A stretch of DNA of 60,000 nt from Antedon mediterranea (Eukaryota > Echinodermata > Crinoidea > Comatulida > Antedonidae). This document shows positions 1 through 13,188 of the stretch, in pieces (the first letter of the stretch is position 1; each line of letters starts with the position of its first letter). Made by a program: the position numbers and the translations under genes. The DNA lies in assembly GCF_964355755.1 (NCBI RefSeq), contig NC_092675.1:24718412-24778411 (forward strand), read 5' to 3'. The notes under the pieces were generated by a model. The model saw only the letters and a program-made list of their open reading frames with translations. It was not told the DNA's origin and made no database searches.

Positions 1-410
1 AATCCCTTTTCATGCATTGCTGTGTCTCCCCAAGGGTGGTCCTGGCTGTCTTATGGGCTTCCAGGATTGCCCGGGTGAGGCCGTCCATGTAGCTGCAAAC
101 ATGATGTCAGATTGATTTCCTGTCCAAGCATCAGCATGTTGGTCCGTCCCCTACATTGGGCCGTCACTGCTTCTGACCGTGTATCCCTCATCGACCTCTG
201 TCAGAACAGGAAGTTTTTTTGAGTTATTCAAAAGCAACCTGCTGGTCCTCCCCCACACAAACTGAATGGCGAAGTGGCTGATAAATTCTCTATGGTAGTT
301 TGCCAAGTTGAGAAACTGTCACAGGTTTGTTGGAGTATCTACATCATCTACATCAGTGTCGGAAACTGTCCGGGAGTTATCGCCCAGGAAATTCCACCTA
401 TCTATGAAAG
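1..410 (-). pseudogene. Ty3/Gypsy retrotransposon pol remnant, internally deleted
   Basis: Read on the minus strand, 345-259 gives TPTNL, a stop, then QFLNLANYHREFISHFA, the segment that follows the reverse transcriptase core in Gypsy pol proteins. Just upstream (about 405-350) is an FLGxxxS block, and downstream (about 258-190) are frame-shifted pieces of the usual W..DQQVAFE.LKK..PVL stretch. At 95-1 an integrase C-terminal-like segment (AHKTARTTLGETQQCMKRD) follows directly, so RNase H and most of integrase are missing. Several stops and frameshifts show it is dead. The family is assigned from motif recognition only. The element may continue beyond the left edge. Confidence 0.72.
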
Positions 411-857
411 AAACACACAGGAGTAATCCCATGGCATGGGAGAAAGTAGTGAAGTGTTCAGTCACATCAGGTTGTCCTCCCTGTGATGTTGGTGCAAGCC
501 TAGGACTTGGAGCAGATGATGTAGCACTCCGGATCCCTTGCTAGGTTTCGGAAATCCACTAAATACGTTGCAGTGTTACGTGTAGGGACAAACCCTCCAT
601 GCCTCGGTTTTAAGGTGAAGTCAATTCATTTTGTAAACTTGACTTGGTCTAGTCCTTTTATATCCCCTATATTGTCTAGGGTAATATTCAATGTTGTGAT
701 GAGCCGAGTGACAATTAACACAAGGAGGGGATTACCTGCTTAGAGGCACAATGATGATGTATACAATAATCCCCAACAGCACACTATAAGTACTTAGTAC
801 GACTCCAAAGGTGAGCTATCTGGGACCAAGCACACAGGGTAGTTTGGGAGCAGGTAA
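411..857. other. No gene recognised between Gypsy remnant and SINE
   Basis: This stretch has somewhat higher GC than the surroundings up to about 600 and may still be Gypsy-derived, but no further pol motif was readable. From 600 to 857 nothing is recognised. The TMA16 initiator exon could lie here or to the left of the window. Confidence 0.4.
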
Positions 858-978
858 ACGTACGGCCATACTGCGTTGAAACACCGGTTCTCGTCAGATC
901 ACCAAAGTTAAGCAATGTTGGGCCCGGTTGCGTTCTGGATGGGAGACCGTCTAGAAATCGCAGTGGGTGCTGTATATA
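858..978 (+). pseudogene. 5S rRNA-derived promoter head of the SINE
   Basis: About 120 bases align by eye with animal 5S rRNA: TACGGCCATACTG at the start, ACACCGGTTCTCGTC, AAGTTAAGCAAT (box A region), TTGGGCCCGGTT, TGGATGGGAGACC (box C) and GGGTGCTGTA near the end. The many scattered differences and the fused SINE body argue against a functional 5S gene. The internal Pol III promoter boxes are largely kept. Confidence 0.8.
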
Positions 979-1290
979 CTGGAGAGTATTGGTAATATCG
1001 GACTAGCATGTGATAGGCATGGGTTCGAGGTTATCTGTACCATACTAATTGCATCCTTAGGCAAGATGCTTTACTCTCATTGCCTCGTCCTTCGGATGGG
1101 ATGTAAAGCCGTTGGTCCCGTGTACTTAACAGTGCACTTTAAAGAACTTGGTACACTATTTGAAAAGAGTAGGGGTGCTGATCTGGTAGGCGCTGCACTG
1201 GTGGCTGCCGTGGGTCCGTAGAGGGCCTAATCCGAATCTCCTTAGTTTCCAGTTAAGCTTGAGGACTATTAAAGATAATTACCTTTACCT
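858..1290 (+). mobile_element. SINE with 5S rRNA-derived head
   Basis: Positions 858-978 are clearly 5S rRNA-like. They are followed without a break by a body (about 992-1270) that recurs at 37,831-38,119. The body holds a B-box-like GGGTTCGAGG and the blocks GCATCCTTAGGCAAGATGCT and TAAAGCCGTTGGTCCCGTG. It ends near GAGGACTATTAAAG and runs into ATTACC/TTACCTTA-type sequence. A 5S head puts it with the SINE3 type. The central block looks like the conserved core shared by several animal SINE superfamilies, but which one was not determined. A reading frame at 967-1221 is a chance product. Confidence 0.82.
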
Positions 1291-1618
1291 TACCTTAGGT
1301 ACGATTTGCCTTTCCATTGCTGTACGTGTATGGATTAAACCTGGCTCCAGGAACTGATACCTAGCCTTTCTAATCTAGACCGCTCCTCTCATTGTAAGCA
1401 ACTCACATGACCTTGTGCCATGCACCTAAAATCTCAAACTTTTTCGCCAATCTCAATTTGTATTTATCATGCCTAGAATCACCGATTCCAGGCCACAAAA
1501 AAATCAAATACAGTAGAAAGATCTTAAAATGTACCTAAGTGTTAATATATTACTCTATTGCAATTTAATTTCTGAATATGGAAACAGTAATTCATAGAAT
1601 TTTTTAATTTCCTTACAG

Positions 1619-4600
1619 CCAAAAGAAAAGAAAAGTCGAAAATTTCCACAGAAATTAGTCCATCCTAACAGTCGTAAGGCTAATAAATTAGGAGCTAAGG
1701 TGCTTCGTAAACAGAGAATTAACAGGTTAGTTAATTACTTTCCAATGAAGTAGTTCATGTTTTGCAACCCATGTTCAACTGTGTAAGGGTGTGAGGAAAC
1801 ACATAAATGCATAACAAGAAGATAATAATAAATATATACTGGAGGAGATGCAAATAAGGCAAAACAGGTGTTTTACAAAGAAACAGGAACCAACAAAACA
1901 AAAAGAAGCATGTGTTTCCAACGAATTAGTATGAAACACACATTTGATAGTAATAACTTTGAATTGACGATTGAGACTGTTGGACATAGTTTTCAAAAAA
2001 CAGTGACTGTTTTTATATTTTCAAAACACAAAGTTTTTAAAGTTAATTATGTTTTGTGTTAGAGAAATAAGTTCTAATAAATCTTAAAGCCTTTCCCACC
2101 AGAAATCTGTTGATTACTAAGCGGCTTGCTATTTATTTTCACAACTGTCCCCAAAGGATGTAATTCCAGATGATGTTAGATGTTGTGCATCTAGAGTAGT
2201 TGAATGATTAACCAATTCTGTCCCTAAGAGACTTGATTTCCAATTATCAGTTTGAAAGGCATTTTAAACAGAGTGTCTGATTTCCAATCTATGTTGATTC
2301 ATTGTAAATTTATTTCCGTTACTTTTTTTAATTGATTGTACTGCTAATTAATACAGTGAGGCTATTGCCTATCTTAAGGCATTTTGATTCTTACGGTATC
2401 TGTACAGCCCAGCAAACTAAAAATATATTCAGCAACCTATTTTTCTTTGTACTTGATACAGCCTGCTTAGTATCCTAAATTAAAAATATTCTTGTCTTTG
2501 CATTCCCAAAAAACTTGTTAAAAATGTTAAAATGTTGTACTACTGTATTCACTTTTCTTTTAATAATGCAAGAGATTTAGAACACATTTTATTAAATTTA
2601 ATTAACAATTCCTTTTTCAATTTAACATATTCTTAGAACACAGGAGGAGACAAATCTAAAACGAGGTACGCTTATAGAGAAGCTTCTATGGTTTCAGAAT
2701 GAACTGGATCCTGACAAAGACATGTTTAGCAAAGAAGAAATGCATACAATTATTGAAAAGTTGGTATTTTATTTTATATATGATATATTATAATCAAAAC
2801 AACACAATTTTGATAATTCAAGGGAAATATGGATGAGAAAAAAATCATAGAGATATAATGAATAAAATTGTCATGTGTATGAAATTATAATTTTAAATAC
2901 TGTTACCTAATAGTCACTGTCTCAAAAGTTTTTTCTAAAGAATCCAGAGAGAGAAACGGATAACAATTTATATATGTGCCCTTTTTTCTTTTATTTATGT
3001 GCCCTTGATAAAGTGTTAAACACCAAAGAGATGAATACTTGCCATTTATGTATTAAAGAATATAATTCTGAGAAATAGTATTCTTGAAGTATTCATTCAT
3101 GGCCAATTAATCCTAAAAGCCCCAGTTATCATAAATTGTCTGCTGAATGTATTCAAATCATTTATTTGCTTTTAACTCTATGGAATGGCAGGTATTTACA
3201 TAGATTTGACGAGGAACTAGAACAAATTGACATTGTTAAAAGCTTGAAACATCGTAAAGGACGCCAACATGCTTCAAGAGAAGATGTAATACTAGCAACC
3301 ATAGCAAGAGAAAAAGAAATATACCAATTGTCGGGGCTAGGTATATTATTCATGTTTTTTTATTTTTGTGACTATTTTTTAAATGATAATAAAAAATATG
3401 TAAAACTATTTGTGTTTTATTTTATTACATATCTTTAGTGCATGTTTTTGGGTTGTTCTGTAAATTAAGACAAATTACAATGCAATTTTTGAAAATTATT
3501 AGGAAATTAAACAAAAAATATTATACTGTATTTATAAATATTCAGCTCACAAACTACATTTATTATTATTAAATTCCATTGCATTGATTATATTACTGTA
3601 TCATGTTGAGTTGCTGATTGTGAATCAGCAAAAGGGATCCTATAAAAAGCTTTCAAGGATTTACTATTAGTATTAATAATTTTGGAGGAATAACACTTGA
3701 CTTAAATGTTGTTGATTGCGTTATCTGTTAAAATGTTATACTTTTCGGTGATTTCAGTAAATCTGTTATTACAAACAGTTTAAAATTAAAATTATTTTTC
3801 CTTTAATTCATCAGAAATAAGTTAATAATATTATGTACACTAAACTCAAAATTTCATACATATGCACATTATAACACATCAATACAGAATTTCAGTTGAT
3901 ATTATCTGCATTTTTGCTGGGTATGCTTGTCACCAGTCACTTCTTTGAGTTGATATGCATATGAAAGAAAATGGAAGCCTTGCAATCATGCCACAATAGT
4001 AATGATTTATTTTATATAATCTGTAGTACAGAATATAGCATGCTCTCATTTTGAACTTTGGTTTACTTTCTTCCCTTTTTTGGTATGTTGGATGTTGTCA
4101 TGTTGTAAACATTTTGTCATGTTGTAAACATTGCTCATAAGGTTTGTTTACTGATTTCTTTTCCAATGGTTGTCTGACTTTCTGCTCCATATTTGTTAGA
4201 ATACATTGGTTAAATCTCTTCTTTAGTCACAATATTATGCTCTCTTGTTTGTGGAGATACATTCCATAGCACCTCCATCATGCTTTCCCTCTTATTTCTA
4301 TTTCTTCTTCATCCATGTTCATTCATTCAAAGCTGAATTGGATATTGATTTACACAACATGTTGAAACTGTCAATAATGTCATGTTATTCGTTCCTTATT
4401 CTCAAGTATTTGGTTTATGGTTGGTTATATCTTCAACTGCACTGATTATCCCTGCTGTATAAAAGTGGATAATTCTACTTTAATCAGCACTGTGTGTACT
4501 AAAGTAGAATCTAGCACATACTTGTGTCTTACTGGGTTGCTAATTTCTGTTATTAAGATAGAATGTTTAATTTAGAAACATTTTAGGACTGATAATAAAA

Positions 4601-6184
4601 CTGCTAGATGCCTTCCTGCCTAATTTTGCAAACATTTTTACTTATAACTATATACCCTTGTAACAAATGTCCTCAACTATCCAACAACCAACAAATTAAA
4701 AACTGTGTTTTAACAAAATAAATTAACCAAAGAAATTTGACAAAAAGTACTTCTCTGAAGCGGTATGAAACTATTAATTGATTCACAATCAGATTTCATT
4801 CTTTATTATGTGGTGCTTAGCAGACTCATTCCAGAATTACAATTCACTGCAACATATTATTTTAATATGATTATTATTCCTTTAAAAATTGCTGTTGCTT
4901 GAAAATAAGGAAATAAGTGAAAAAAAAAAATCGAAATTTTAGTTAGATTTATCATAAAGAAATTAAGAAGTCATTACTCATTTTTTATATGTTACAAATA
5001 TTATTATTTAATAACTTACTAATCATTTTAAACCTTAATTTTATTTCACCTTTGAACTTTGTTATTGTAAGAACATGAAAGTTAAGAAAGAAAATACTGT
5101 ACTTTGATTTAAATGACTTGCTATAAATTGTCATTTTTATATTGCTTTTTTGCTATTATGAATACAACAAGAAATAAAAGGTTAAAAGATAATCAACAAT
5201 ATATAAATCAAAAAGCGCAATATCCTGTGTTTATGTCTGTTTTCCCCTCAAGACTTTACATTACCACCTGATAACACTGTTGAGGAAATAAAATGGTATG
5301 GGAATTAAGTTTACATCTTTGACTAGGATTAACCATAATAATTGTTTGTAAGGAGTGATCACCTACTGTTGGCTAATTATTCTGTTGTTAAAAAACATTT
5401 TACTTGTATGCTAGTATCATTGCAAATTACAAAATATTAATGTACAGTAATCTGTTCTGTGATTGATTTTTCGAATTTCTTGGTTTTTTTTTTCTTGATG
5501 GGAGGGAATTTTTATTTTATGGATATACCCAAACAAAGTGCTACACAGAACATGTTTTTTAAATTTTAAAGAAGAAAAAAAGGGTTTTTTGCTTCTTTTA
5601 TTGACAATTTGAAATGATGCCAGTGACCACACATATCTATATCAATGTGTAAACCCCTAAATGTTGTTTTCAATACATTAATTCATCTTACTGCAGTTTC
5701 ATAGTAAGAGTTAATTTATAATTTATATTTTGCATTAAATTTAAGAATCATTATTCCTCATAAATATTCTGATAGATGATTTTGTTTTATTGATTCAAGT
5801 AAAGTAAAATCGATGACTGTACCTGTAAAGTTTATATGACAATGTGTCTTTTTCATATGTAATTCTGTTATAAATCTCAACTCATATAACAGCATTACAT
5901 TTCAGAACTTTACAGATTTTACAAAATTGTATTTATTATTTGTTTGGTGTTACTCAATAAAACATCAGCATTTTTAATACAAGATATTATTTAATATTTA
6001 CAAAAATTATTTGTTTTATTTAGAAGTCCCAGATGTGTTGACTGTCCATGGATGTGAGGTTTTCAGAGCTTGGAATGGAGAGGCTAGATATCTTCAATCA
6101 TTGAAACTTACAAAGATAATAGCCAAGAATATTGATACAAAGACAGAGATAGATAATAAAGAACAAGAAGAACAGATAAAATAA
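1619..6184 (+). CDS. TMA16: TMA16, translation machinery-associated protein 16 (5' exon not found)
   Basis: TMA16 is a small nuclear protein that associates with pre-60S ribosomal particles. Coding exons: 1619-1725, 2637-2759, 3192-3340 and 6024-6184. Introns are GT-AG and phases fit at every join (2, 2, 1). The first exon opens in frame with PKEKKSRKF and the family begins MPK, so the ATG is probably the last codon of an upstream exon. Family landmarks are LVHPNSRKA, EKLLWFQNELDP, a YLHRFDEELEQI block, GRQHASRE and EVPDVL. With the missing Met the product would be about 180 residues, against about 200 in human. The tail after residue 165 is short and charged. Introns are small except the last (2.7 kb). 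Recognition is from remembered family sequence, with no search run. Confidence 0.93.
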
Positions 6185-6276
6185 GTAATCAAGGTGATGA
6201 TATATAGAAATATATAATAATTCTAATATAAATACATTTTACTGCATTTACTACTGTTGTACTGTACTTTGGGCCT

Positions 6277-6282
6277 AATAAA
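6277..6282 (+). terminator. Candidate TMA16 polyadenylation signal
   Basis: A canonical AATAAA lies 93 bases after the TMA16 stop codon, at a plausible distance for a short 3' UTR. Confidence 0.55.
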
Positions 6283-6679
6283 AATAAGAAATGTTATACT
6301 GGATAGATTTATGATCTGTTTATTGTTGTTTTAATTAGTTTATGAGGAGGACATTGTACATTCATTATAAATCTCTGTCTGCACTATCAAACTTTATTAT
6401 TCCAAACTCCGGGTAAATTCATTTGGTTGTGGTGTACAAAAATTCGTACAAAAGGCAAGCACAAGCACAACAATCATAATAGGCCTAGATAGGCTAAGAA
6501 GGTAGCGATGCCATTTACGAAACCTCGACGGGTAACTGAAACTCATCTAGGCTAATACTGTTTTTTCACGTCTTGTAGAAGAGATGTTCCCTTAAATTAA
6601 TCAAAATCATGCAAACGATCTAAAGCTAATTTTAATGCGTCTAAACATTACAGTACATATACAGTATCTCTCCAAAAAT

Positions 6680-6730
6680 GTACTTCCGTCGCGATACGAG
6701 ATCACATTCCATTCATCGCGGCGGAAGTAC
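6680..6730. repeat. Short GC-rich inverted repeat
   Basis: Two 16-base arms, 6680-6695 and 6715-6730, are complementary with one mismatch around a 19-base spacer. The arms (GTACTTCCGTCGCGAT and its partner) are much richer in GC than the flanks. Function unknown. Confidence 0.6.
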
Positions 6731-6734
6731 AAAA

Positions 6735-7780
6735 TAGGCGGCGCTGTTGGATTTTTAAAGTAATGCTTCGTACACGAAAAAAAAAAACCAAACTACTGTA
6801 TTAAACGACCGTTGCATGCCATGTGATCCACAATCAATTGACAGGAATTTATTTAGGCGTTATATACAGTAATGTCAATAGTAGCGGGTCACGTGAAACC
6901 ATTGCATGCCGTAAGAATATTGAAATCGCAAGGAAGTGTAACTTTGAACCAAGCGGAGGAAATCAACTTAAAATGCAAATGCAATGAAAACTGAAACGAA
7001 TTCGTATCAATAAAATGACCATCACAAGAACAGACTACATCAAACATGGTTAGACTTACAATGATGTGTCTATCTTGTTCACGCCCGAATTATCACCGCT
7101 ATGTCGCACAAAATCATCTTCCTTTCGTTATAATTACTGGCTAGAATAATTGTGAATAAATTATATTATAAACTATCAATATTTAAAATTCGCATTGCTC
7201 TGCGTGGGAAGTGATATGTATTTTATTTAGTTGTGCGTAGGAGTTACTTAAAAATCAGTTGGACATGACATGTGTGAATAGTCAAACAACATCGAACGCT
7301 TATGTCAACTCGCATCGTAGAAGATAATTTGCGTTTAATCTGTACCCACTTGACCAACTTGCATAACTAGTATATGTAGGTCTATGATTATAACTAAATA
7401 TATAAAACATATTTAACTTTATTTTAATTTAGACTTATTTACATAATAAAAATTATAGTTGTTGTTAGGGTAAGTATTGCATTACATCCATAGAGTTGAA
7501 GTTAAAGCGGGAAATGATAAGGAAAGAATGATGGATCAACTACCAGTACTGTGGTGTGCAACGCATATCTACACTGTATCAAGTACAGTACTTCTCCAGA
7601 AATTATTATTTGCACTTGTTAGATATTTTCAATTATATATTATAGGCCTACTATTAGTTCCTTGGTTACAATACAGATAATTAAAATATGTATATATGTA
7701 TTATTTTAAAGGAAAAAATGGGTATGTTGTTAAATGTATGTATCTGATTTTAATTAGCACATAAATTATAGTTCTTGGTT
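6735..7780. other. Gene-free AT-rich sequence downstream of TMA16
   Basis: No coding motif or RNA gene was recognised. Short reading frames here are AT-rich chance frames. Confidence 0.5.
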
Positions 7781-7782
7781 TT

Positions 7783-8110
7783 CATTCATTCATTCATTCA
7801 TTTATTCAGTCAAAATCAACATACAATACATGTTTACATAACAATGTTACAATACAGAAAGTTAAAACTTGAGACTCACAATTAAAAGGAGGAAAAAATG
7901 TTATAAACAATCTAAAACAATGCAAATGTCTAAAAAAATGGTTTAAAAAAGGTTTAAAATAGCATAAAAAACAGCATTAAAACGGAAACCGTTCAGAACC
8001 TTTTAGTTAAAAAGTCATTAAAAATACAAGTTATTAAAACAATAGAATATTAAAAAGCGTTCAGTTAAAAAGTAAGAAACAGAATAAAGTTATAGTTATA
8101 TACAGATTAA
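7783..8110 (-). mobile_element. Probable retroposon 3' end with ATTC-type tail
   Basis: A (TTCA)n run at 7786-7805 is followed by TTTATTCAGTCAAAATCAACA. Read on the minus strand this is a typical LINE or SINE 3' end: a GATTTTGACTGAATAAATGAATG-like end running into a tetranucleotide tail. The body to about 8110 is A-rich. No reverse transcriptase motif is visible, so the family is open. Confidence 0.4.
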
Positions 8111-9929
8111 GATACATATGTGTGTATGTATGTATATATATGTATATGTGTATTATGTATTATTATTATTATGTTAAAGAAAGAAAAAAAAAATATGTTA
8201 TTAAATATATATCTCTGGCTAATTTGATTAACACAATTATATTTAGTTAGATTAGTTACATAATTGTGGAAAATACAGCATTTACTAAATTAATTATTTA
8301 CTTTAAAAAAAATGGAATTAATAATTTATAGTTTTTAATATTGTTTGATCACTGTAAGTTACTTTATTTAAACGTTCATATTACTTTGATACAATTACTT
8401 TAAATTTAAGTGATTTTTTGTTATGGTTGTATTTTTTGAAATGAATAAAAAAAAAGAATAAATAAAAAAGTACGGTACTTCTCTTAATCGATTCTTTCAT
8501 TTTCATCATATTCGTGACAATGCCTTTGCCTATTTTATGCTATGTACCCAACCGTGGGTATTTTTTATTTTCCATCAGTTCCATATCTCTTGATAACTTT
8601 TTTTTGTTTTTTTTTTTTTTTATTCAGTATACATATGCAAAAGAAAAACAAAACCGACACACCGGTGACATGAGGCAAAACAAAATAAATAAAATTCTTG
8701 CATGCATGCATGTCGTGGCAGATTATTATGAATTACTTTCGGGTCAGTGTCGCAAATAAAAGCACCTGTAAAGTAGACGGTGAATATGCTTTAGTGACGC
8801 ACCCTCTCGCATTTTTGACAACCGGCCCGTTGAATAGAAACATCGAATATAACTGCAGTTTATTAACGAAATAACCAACAGTAGGCCAGCCAATCAAAAA
8901 TGTTACGGATACGTTGTACTTATAATATTTGTTAAAATATGAAATACACTGAAAGATGGCTCAACATGACTCGAATACAAATAGCAGTCAACACTGTGTT
9001 TCACTGATTCAACAATGATTGTAATTTGAATTACTAATATTTCTTTACCTTACGACTTTGATTTTGTAGTCATATCAAGGGACCTCGTTTAGTTAAATAT
9101 CGATTTGACTACGTTGAAACCCGTGTAATATAGAAGGTACGGTTAATATAAAATACTTCATGTATCCATTTGACTTTAGATCAGCTCAATATTTTCAAAT
9201 GGCCGTTAGGAAGCATTACGAACTGCATTGCCGTAAGTGAAGATTTCGTTTGCATAACAATTCCATCGTAAATAACATTCCATGCCGTTTCAAACAAAAC
9301 TACAATTAACATCAAGGTACAAAAATTAAGGTGTAATGACTAGTAACAGAATCGCCATCACTTTTCCCAGAAATTCAAATTATTACAGTGTTATTACGTT
9401 TCAATATAATGTACAAAGGCTGGATATCGTTTTTCAAAATAAAATGACAAAGGGAATTGTATATCGATGCATATGTTCGTGCATTAAATTTCGTTTAGAA
9501 TTACATTCATTATGTGTATTGCACTTAATGCAAACAATAGATGTGTCAATACATTCACAATAGACATTCATAAAAAGAGCTGTTCAATTGTGTGCTTGTT
9601 AAACGATCTCAAAGCAATGATTTTTTTTTTGTCAAGACAATAATAGGTGCCAATTCTTTTTTTTTCAATTTGTTGAATTTTCACATAATTACTCACTTTG
9701 ATGTGCGCTAAATAAAACACAAATCTAATGTAGAAAAGCTAATAATAAAACAGGAAATGGAAGAAAACTATTCATTCCGGGACTGAAGTATGGTATGCAT
9801 TAGAATTATTAAGTTAATGATTATCTACGCAATAGCTTACAAAAGTTAGTATAATGTAATGTTTTTTTATATACGCAGAATGATCTTTTGCCTGCCATAA
9901 CGAACTATGTAATGTTCATTAGTATTAGT
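8111..9929. other. Gene-free sequence
   Basis: AT-rich, with short TATG and ATT runs near 8120-8170 and poly-T at 8600-8625. No gene recognised. Confidence 0.5.
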
Positions 9930-10015
9930 CTACAGCTCACTATATCGGTCGGTCTGTCGGTCAGTAAACACAAACTCAAATTTGTGCACGCGATTGCAGT
10001 ATATATGGCCTTGTT
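9930..10015 (+). repeat. Dispersed repeat family, copy A
   Basis: The block starts CTACAGCTCACTATATCGGT, contains repeated GGTC/GGTCGGT units and an ACGCGATTGCAGTATATATGG segment, and recurs at 13,189-13,274 and 27,538-27,626. All three copies have the same orientation and about the same length. Probably a fragment of a transposable element; class unknown. Confidence 0.7.
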
Positions 10016-10119
10016 TATATTATAGCCTATGGGCTAGTTTTTTTAGTTGTTGATATGTATGTATGAAAACGGAATGCTTTTTTGCCAGTTTGAAGAAAAG
10101 GATTCAGAGAATATCGAAA

Positions 10120-10650
10120 TGATCTTTTTTCAACCTTGCAATGTATTCGTGGGTCTACATCCTCTCCCTCCTGAGAGGAATAAATAAGTGCTCCATGCTT
10201 ATAGCTATCAGCTACCGGTGTGGCCTACGCTTGCTTCCAGACATTCAAACTTAGCATAAACACAATGGTGAACACACTTTTGAAACGATGGCTTATGCTG
10301 ACGACATCCGGCTATTTCCCGGTTAAAATGGTCAGAAACCGTGGAAAATCTTTATTAATTACATCACGGTAGAAACGCTACTTCAACATCTCCTCAGCAT
10401 TAACACGCGATTGCAACATCTCTGAAATATGTGGGTACAAGGATACACTGACAATAGATTCTGTACATCCCTCTGTGCCATTACGGACATACTGTCCTGA
10501 CACACTTTTCAATAGGCCTTCTGGCCAAATAAATTACGAAGAAGATTTATTTTCTTGTGTATTAGTATGGCTTGTAATATTTTTCTTGTATTTTTCTTTT
10601 TGTAACGAGTTATTGAAATTGATTTTGATTAAATTAATGAATGAATAAAC
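10120..10650 (+). pseudogene. LINE reverse transcriptase fragment with 3' tail
   Basis: Positions 10,291-10,320 translate to AYADDIRLFP, the catalytic YADD motif of non-LTR reverse transcriptases. Flanking sequence is broken by stops. The block ends with TTAATGAATGAATAAACG at 10,635-10,652, which looks like a LINE tail. Much of the protein must be deleted, because the tail is only 330 bases from the active-site motif. Clade not resolved. Confidence 0.6.
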
Positions 10651-10652
10651 GC

Positions 10653-13188
10653 ACGTCCATATCAAGAACGCTTTGACTAACACGTGCTGTTAATATCATA
10701 CTGTCTGACATTTAAATATTTGATTCTACTATGAATGGAAAATTACTGGACTAATTTTAATCAATTTTGGTCCTTATATCTGATGCCTTCTTATCTTCAT
10801 TTAGAGGGTGTTCGCAAATTGAAAATGTGTCTCTTGTTTGATGATCATGTCTAAGCAAACCATGTTTTTGTCATCTGAAAGAATATGTAGATCCTGTAAT
10901 TTAGGTCTCAGTCGCTGATTGATTCCACATGTCACCCTCTCTAAATTTAATTAGTTAAAAACTACGATATTTTACAGTTTTCAGAGTCCTCCATGTATGG
11001 GTATACTTACTAGAGGGAGTAGGAGCAGCAAGCGAACCCTCTTGTTTTTTTTAAATTAATGCTTGTGTTTTTTGTTACATGGCTTTATGTAACGACCAAT
11101 ATTTGAAAAGTCAATTAATTCATACATACAATATCTTTAGAAATAGTTTTTAATGATTACGCCTTGATATCGCATTAAAATGCACATACCAGTATATGAG
11201 CATCGGAGTCAAAATTAAACGGCATATAACCAAACTAATAATAATGAACATCAGTTTGTTTATTATCCATTCGACGTGATACAGTATATTGTATTATCCT
11301 AAGGGTATTATTACTTATATTAAAAAAAGATGAATTTGATTCTTAAGCAGATTACCTTTTTTAAAATACCATATGAATACAAATTGTCAGTGTTACTTAC
11401 TAACGGAAGTGTGTAGGCTTAAATGAATGAACCAAATAATATTATTAAATCATTTTCTAAAATTCACAACGTTGTTGCTTGCATCGTCAAACCGATATAA
11501 ATATCATTCAAAGTATTTAAAATTTTATATCTCATTTACATACTTATGAATAGACTGTAGTTATAATATTGTCTGCCTTTGGAATTATTGTTCATTCTTG
11601 ATAATGATCAAATATTAAAGATCGACACGTTGAATCATGGCTTGCCTCTTGTAATTTGGAGTCAATTTTATACTTTTATATTTATTAATAATTATTAATT
11701 ATTTTTTTTAGCAGTGTGTGGTTGTTAATTATATACTATTGGAATGTCAATTAACATAAACTACCATGTTCTGTTTTGAATCACCTTTGTATAGATTAGA
11801 TGCTGCTTTACGACTCACTTACAGGTTGAATCATCCAGGTACGAGAACCTCTGACCGCAGTGAGACTAGCATGACTCAATCAGGCTTGCACATTCATACT
11901 CAGCTAAATCCAAGTATTGTATATATTTGATTGTATAATATCGGGTTTTAGCAATCTCATTGGTCGAGCAGCACAGCATCTCACTAATCAGTGTGTATGC
12001 AGTATCTGAAAATTTTTTCAGATCAGATCTAAGCAGGAATTGGCGTATGTCACGTCTTATGTTGCTGTTCGTTTATCAATACCTACTCTTGAATTTGGTA
12101 TGATATTTATGTACGGTTTATTTAGGACGTAATATAATAAACAGACGGTGTCTGTTCACCATTGTAATCGTACTCTACACATCGTGATAGCGGCGTTATT
12201 GTTCATCTCTAAACCTTCTCGGAATCAATATTATTCCAATTGTATAGCTGTGAGTGATAGTAAGATTTTCGAATTAACTTTTAAGGACGAGAGTTGAATA
12301 TCAATGTAACTGTTCATCTATTGTAAGTAGTCATCGTTGTTATTACATTTTTAATTATTTCATTATTATAACTAGTCATCTAATCTAATACGTCAGATAA
12401 ATCTATAGATATACTTAGGATTGTCATCCCCGAATTTCATAAGAAACAAATGAGACAATATGCATTTTCGCTGCGAATGTGTGATGGATTCCCTAACTCT
12501 TGAATAGTGTGGAATTGTAGGTTCTATTTTAAGTGAATGAATATGTTTATATCTTGACCTGCATGAATTAATATTATTTATTTGGCAATACAGCATACCA
12601 TTTCTACGAGTAGTAAGACCCAGCAGAAAAACTTAACAAAACTATACTGAACTCAAACACGAACACAAACTTTGTTGTAAGTCGACAGTGCTTCAAAGTG
12701 TCCTTAGTCGAGATAATAAAGGATTTCTTCGATATGGTTGGCTTTCAATGCTATTTGCGTTAGGCAAGTCAGATATGACATCTTCATTTTTTATTTGGAT
12801 TTGTCGAGCCTACTAATACATTAACATTAAACTCTTTTAATTTTCTAAACGTATGGGAAGGCCATAGAATTGATTTGATTTTGTATTGTAGTTTTGTATG
12901 CCAAAAGCCAGGCTTTTTGTTTTTATGAACTAACGTGAAAATTAACATAACGTGTGATGTACATCAACATTCTTTCTGTATCAATTGTATGGTTGTATGT
13001 ATAAAGGGTTATTATAGGTTATTTATGTTGCATTTGTTTGTTTACATGGTTGTTGGACAAAAGTAACAATATGGATATTTGTTAAATCTGTTCGTTTTAA
13101 CAATTTGCTAATCGAGCTGTATTCTATATATGCCTACTATCAACGGAAATTTCTAATGAATTGTTTTTAATCGCGTGAAAACGCTACT
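10653..13188. other. Gene-free AT-rich sequence
   Basis: No coding, RNA or repeat signature was recognised beyond short homopolymers. The small minus-strand frame near 12,400-12,600 has no protein-like features. Confidence 0.5.

Noticed and set aside
292-294. ATG followed by GTAGTT as the TMA16 initiator exon
   Set aside because: It sits inside the Gypsy remnant, and nothing else supports an exon there.
858-978. Functional 5S rRNA gene
   Set aside because: Too many differences from animal 5S and fused directly to a SINE body that recurs elsewhere.
967-1221. 84-residue frame near the start
   Set aside because: Lies inside the SINE, and the homologous stretch at 37.8 kb has indels that break it.
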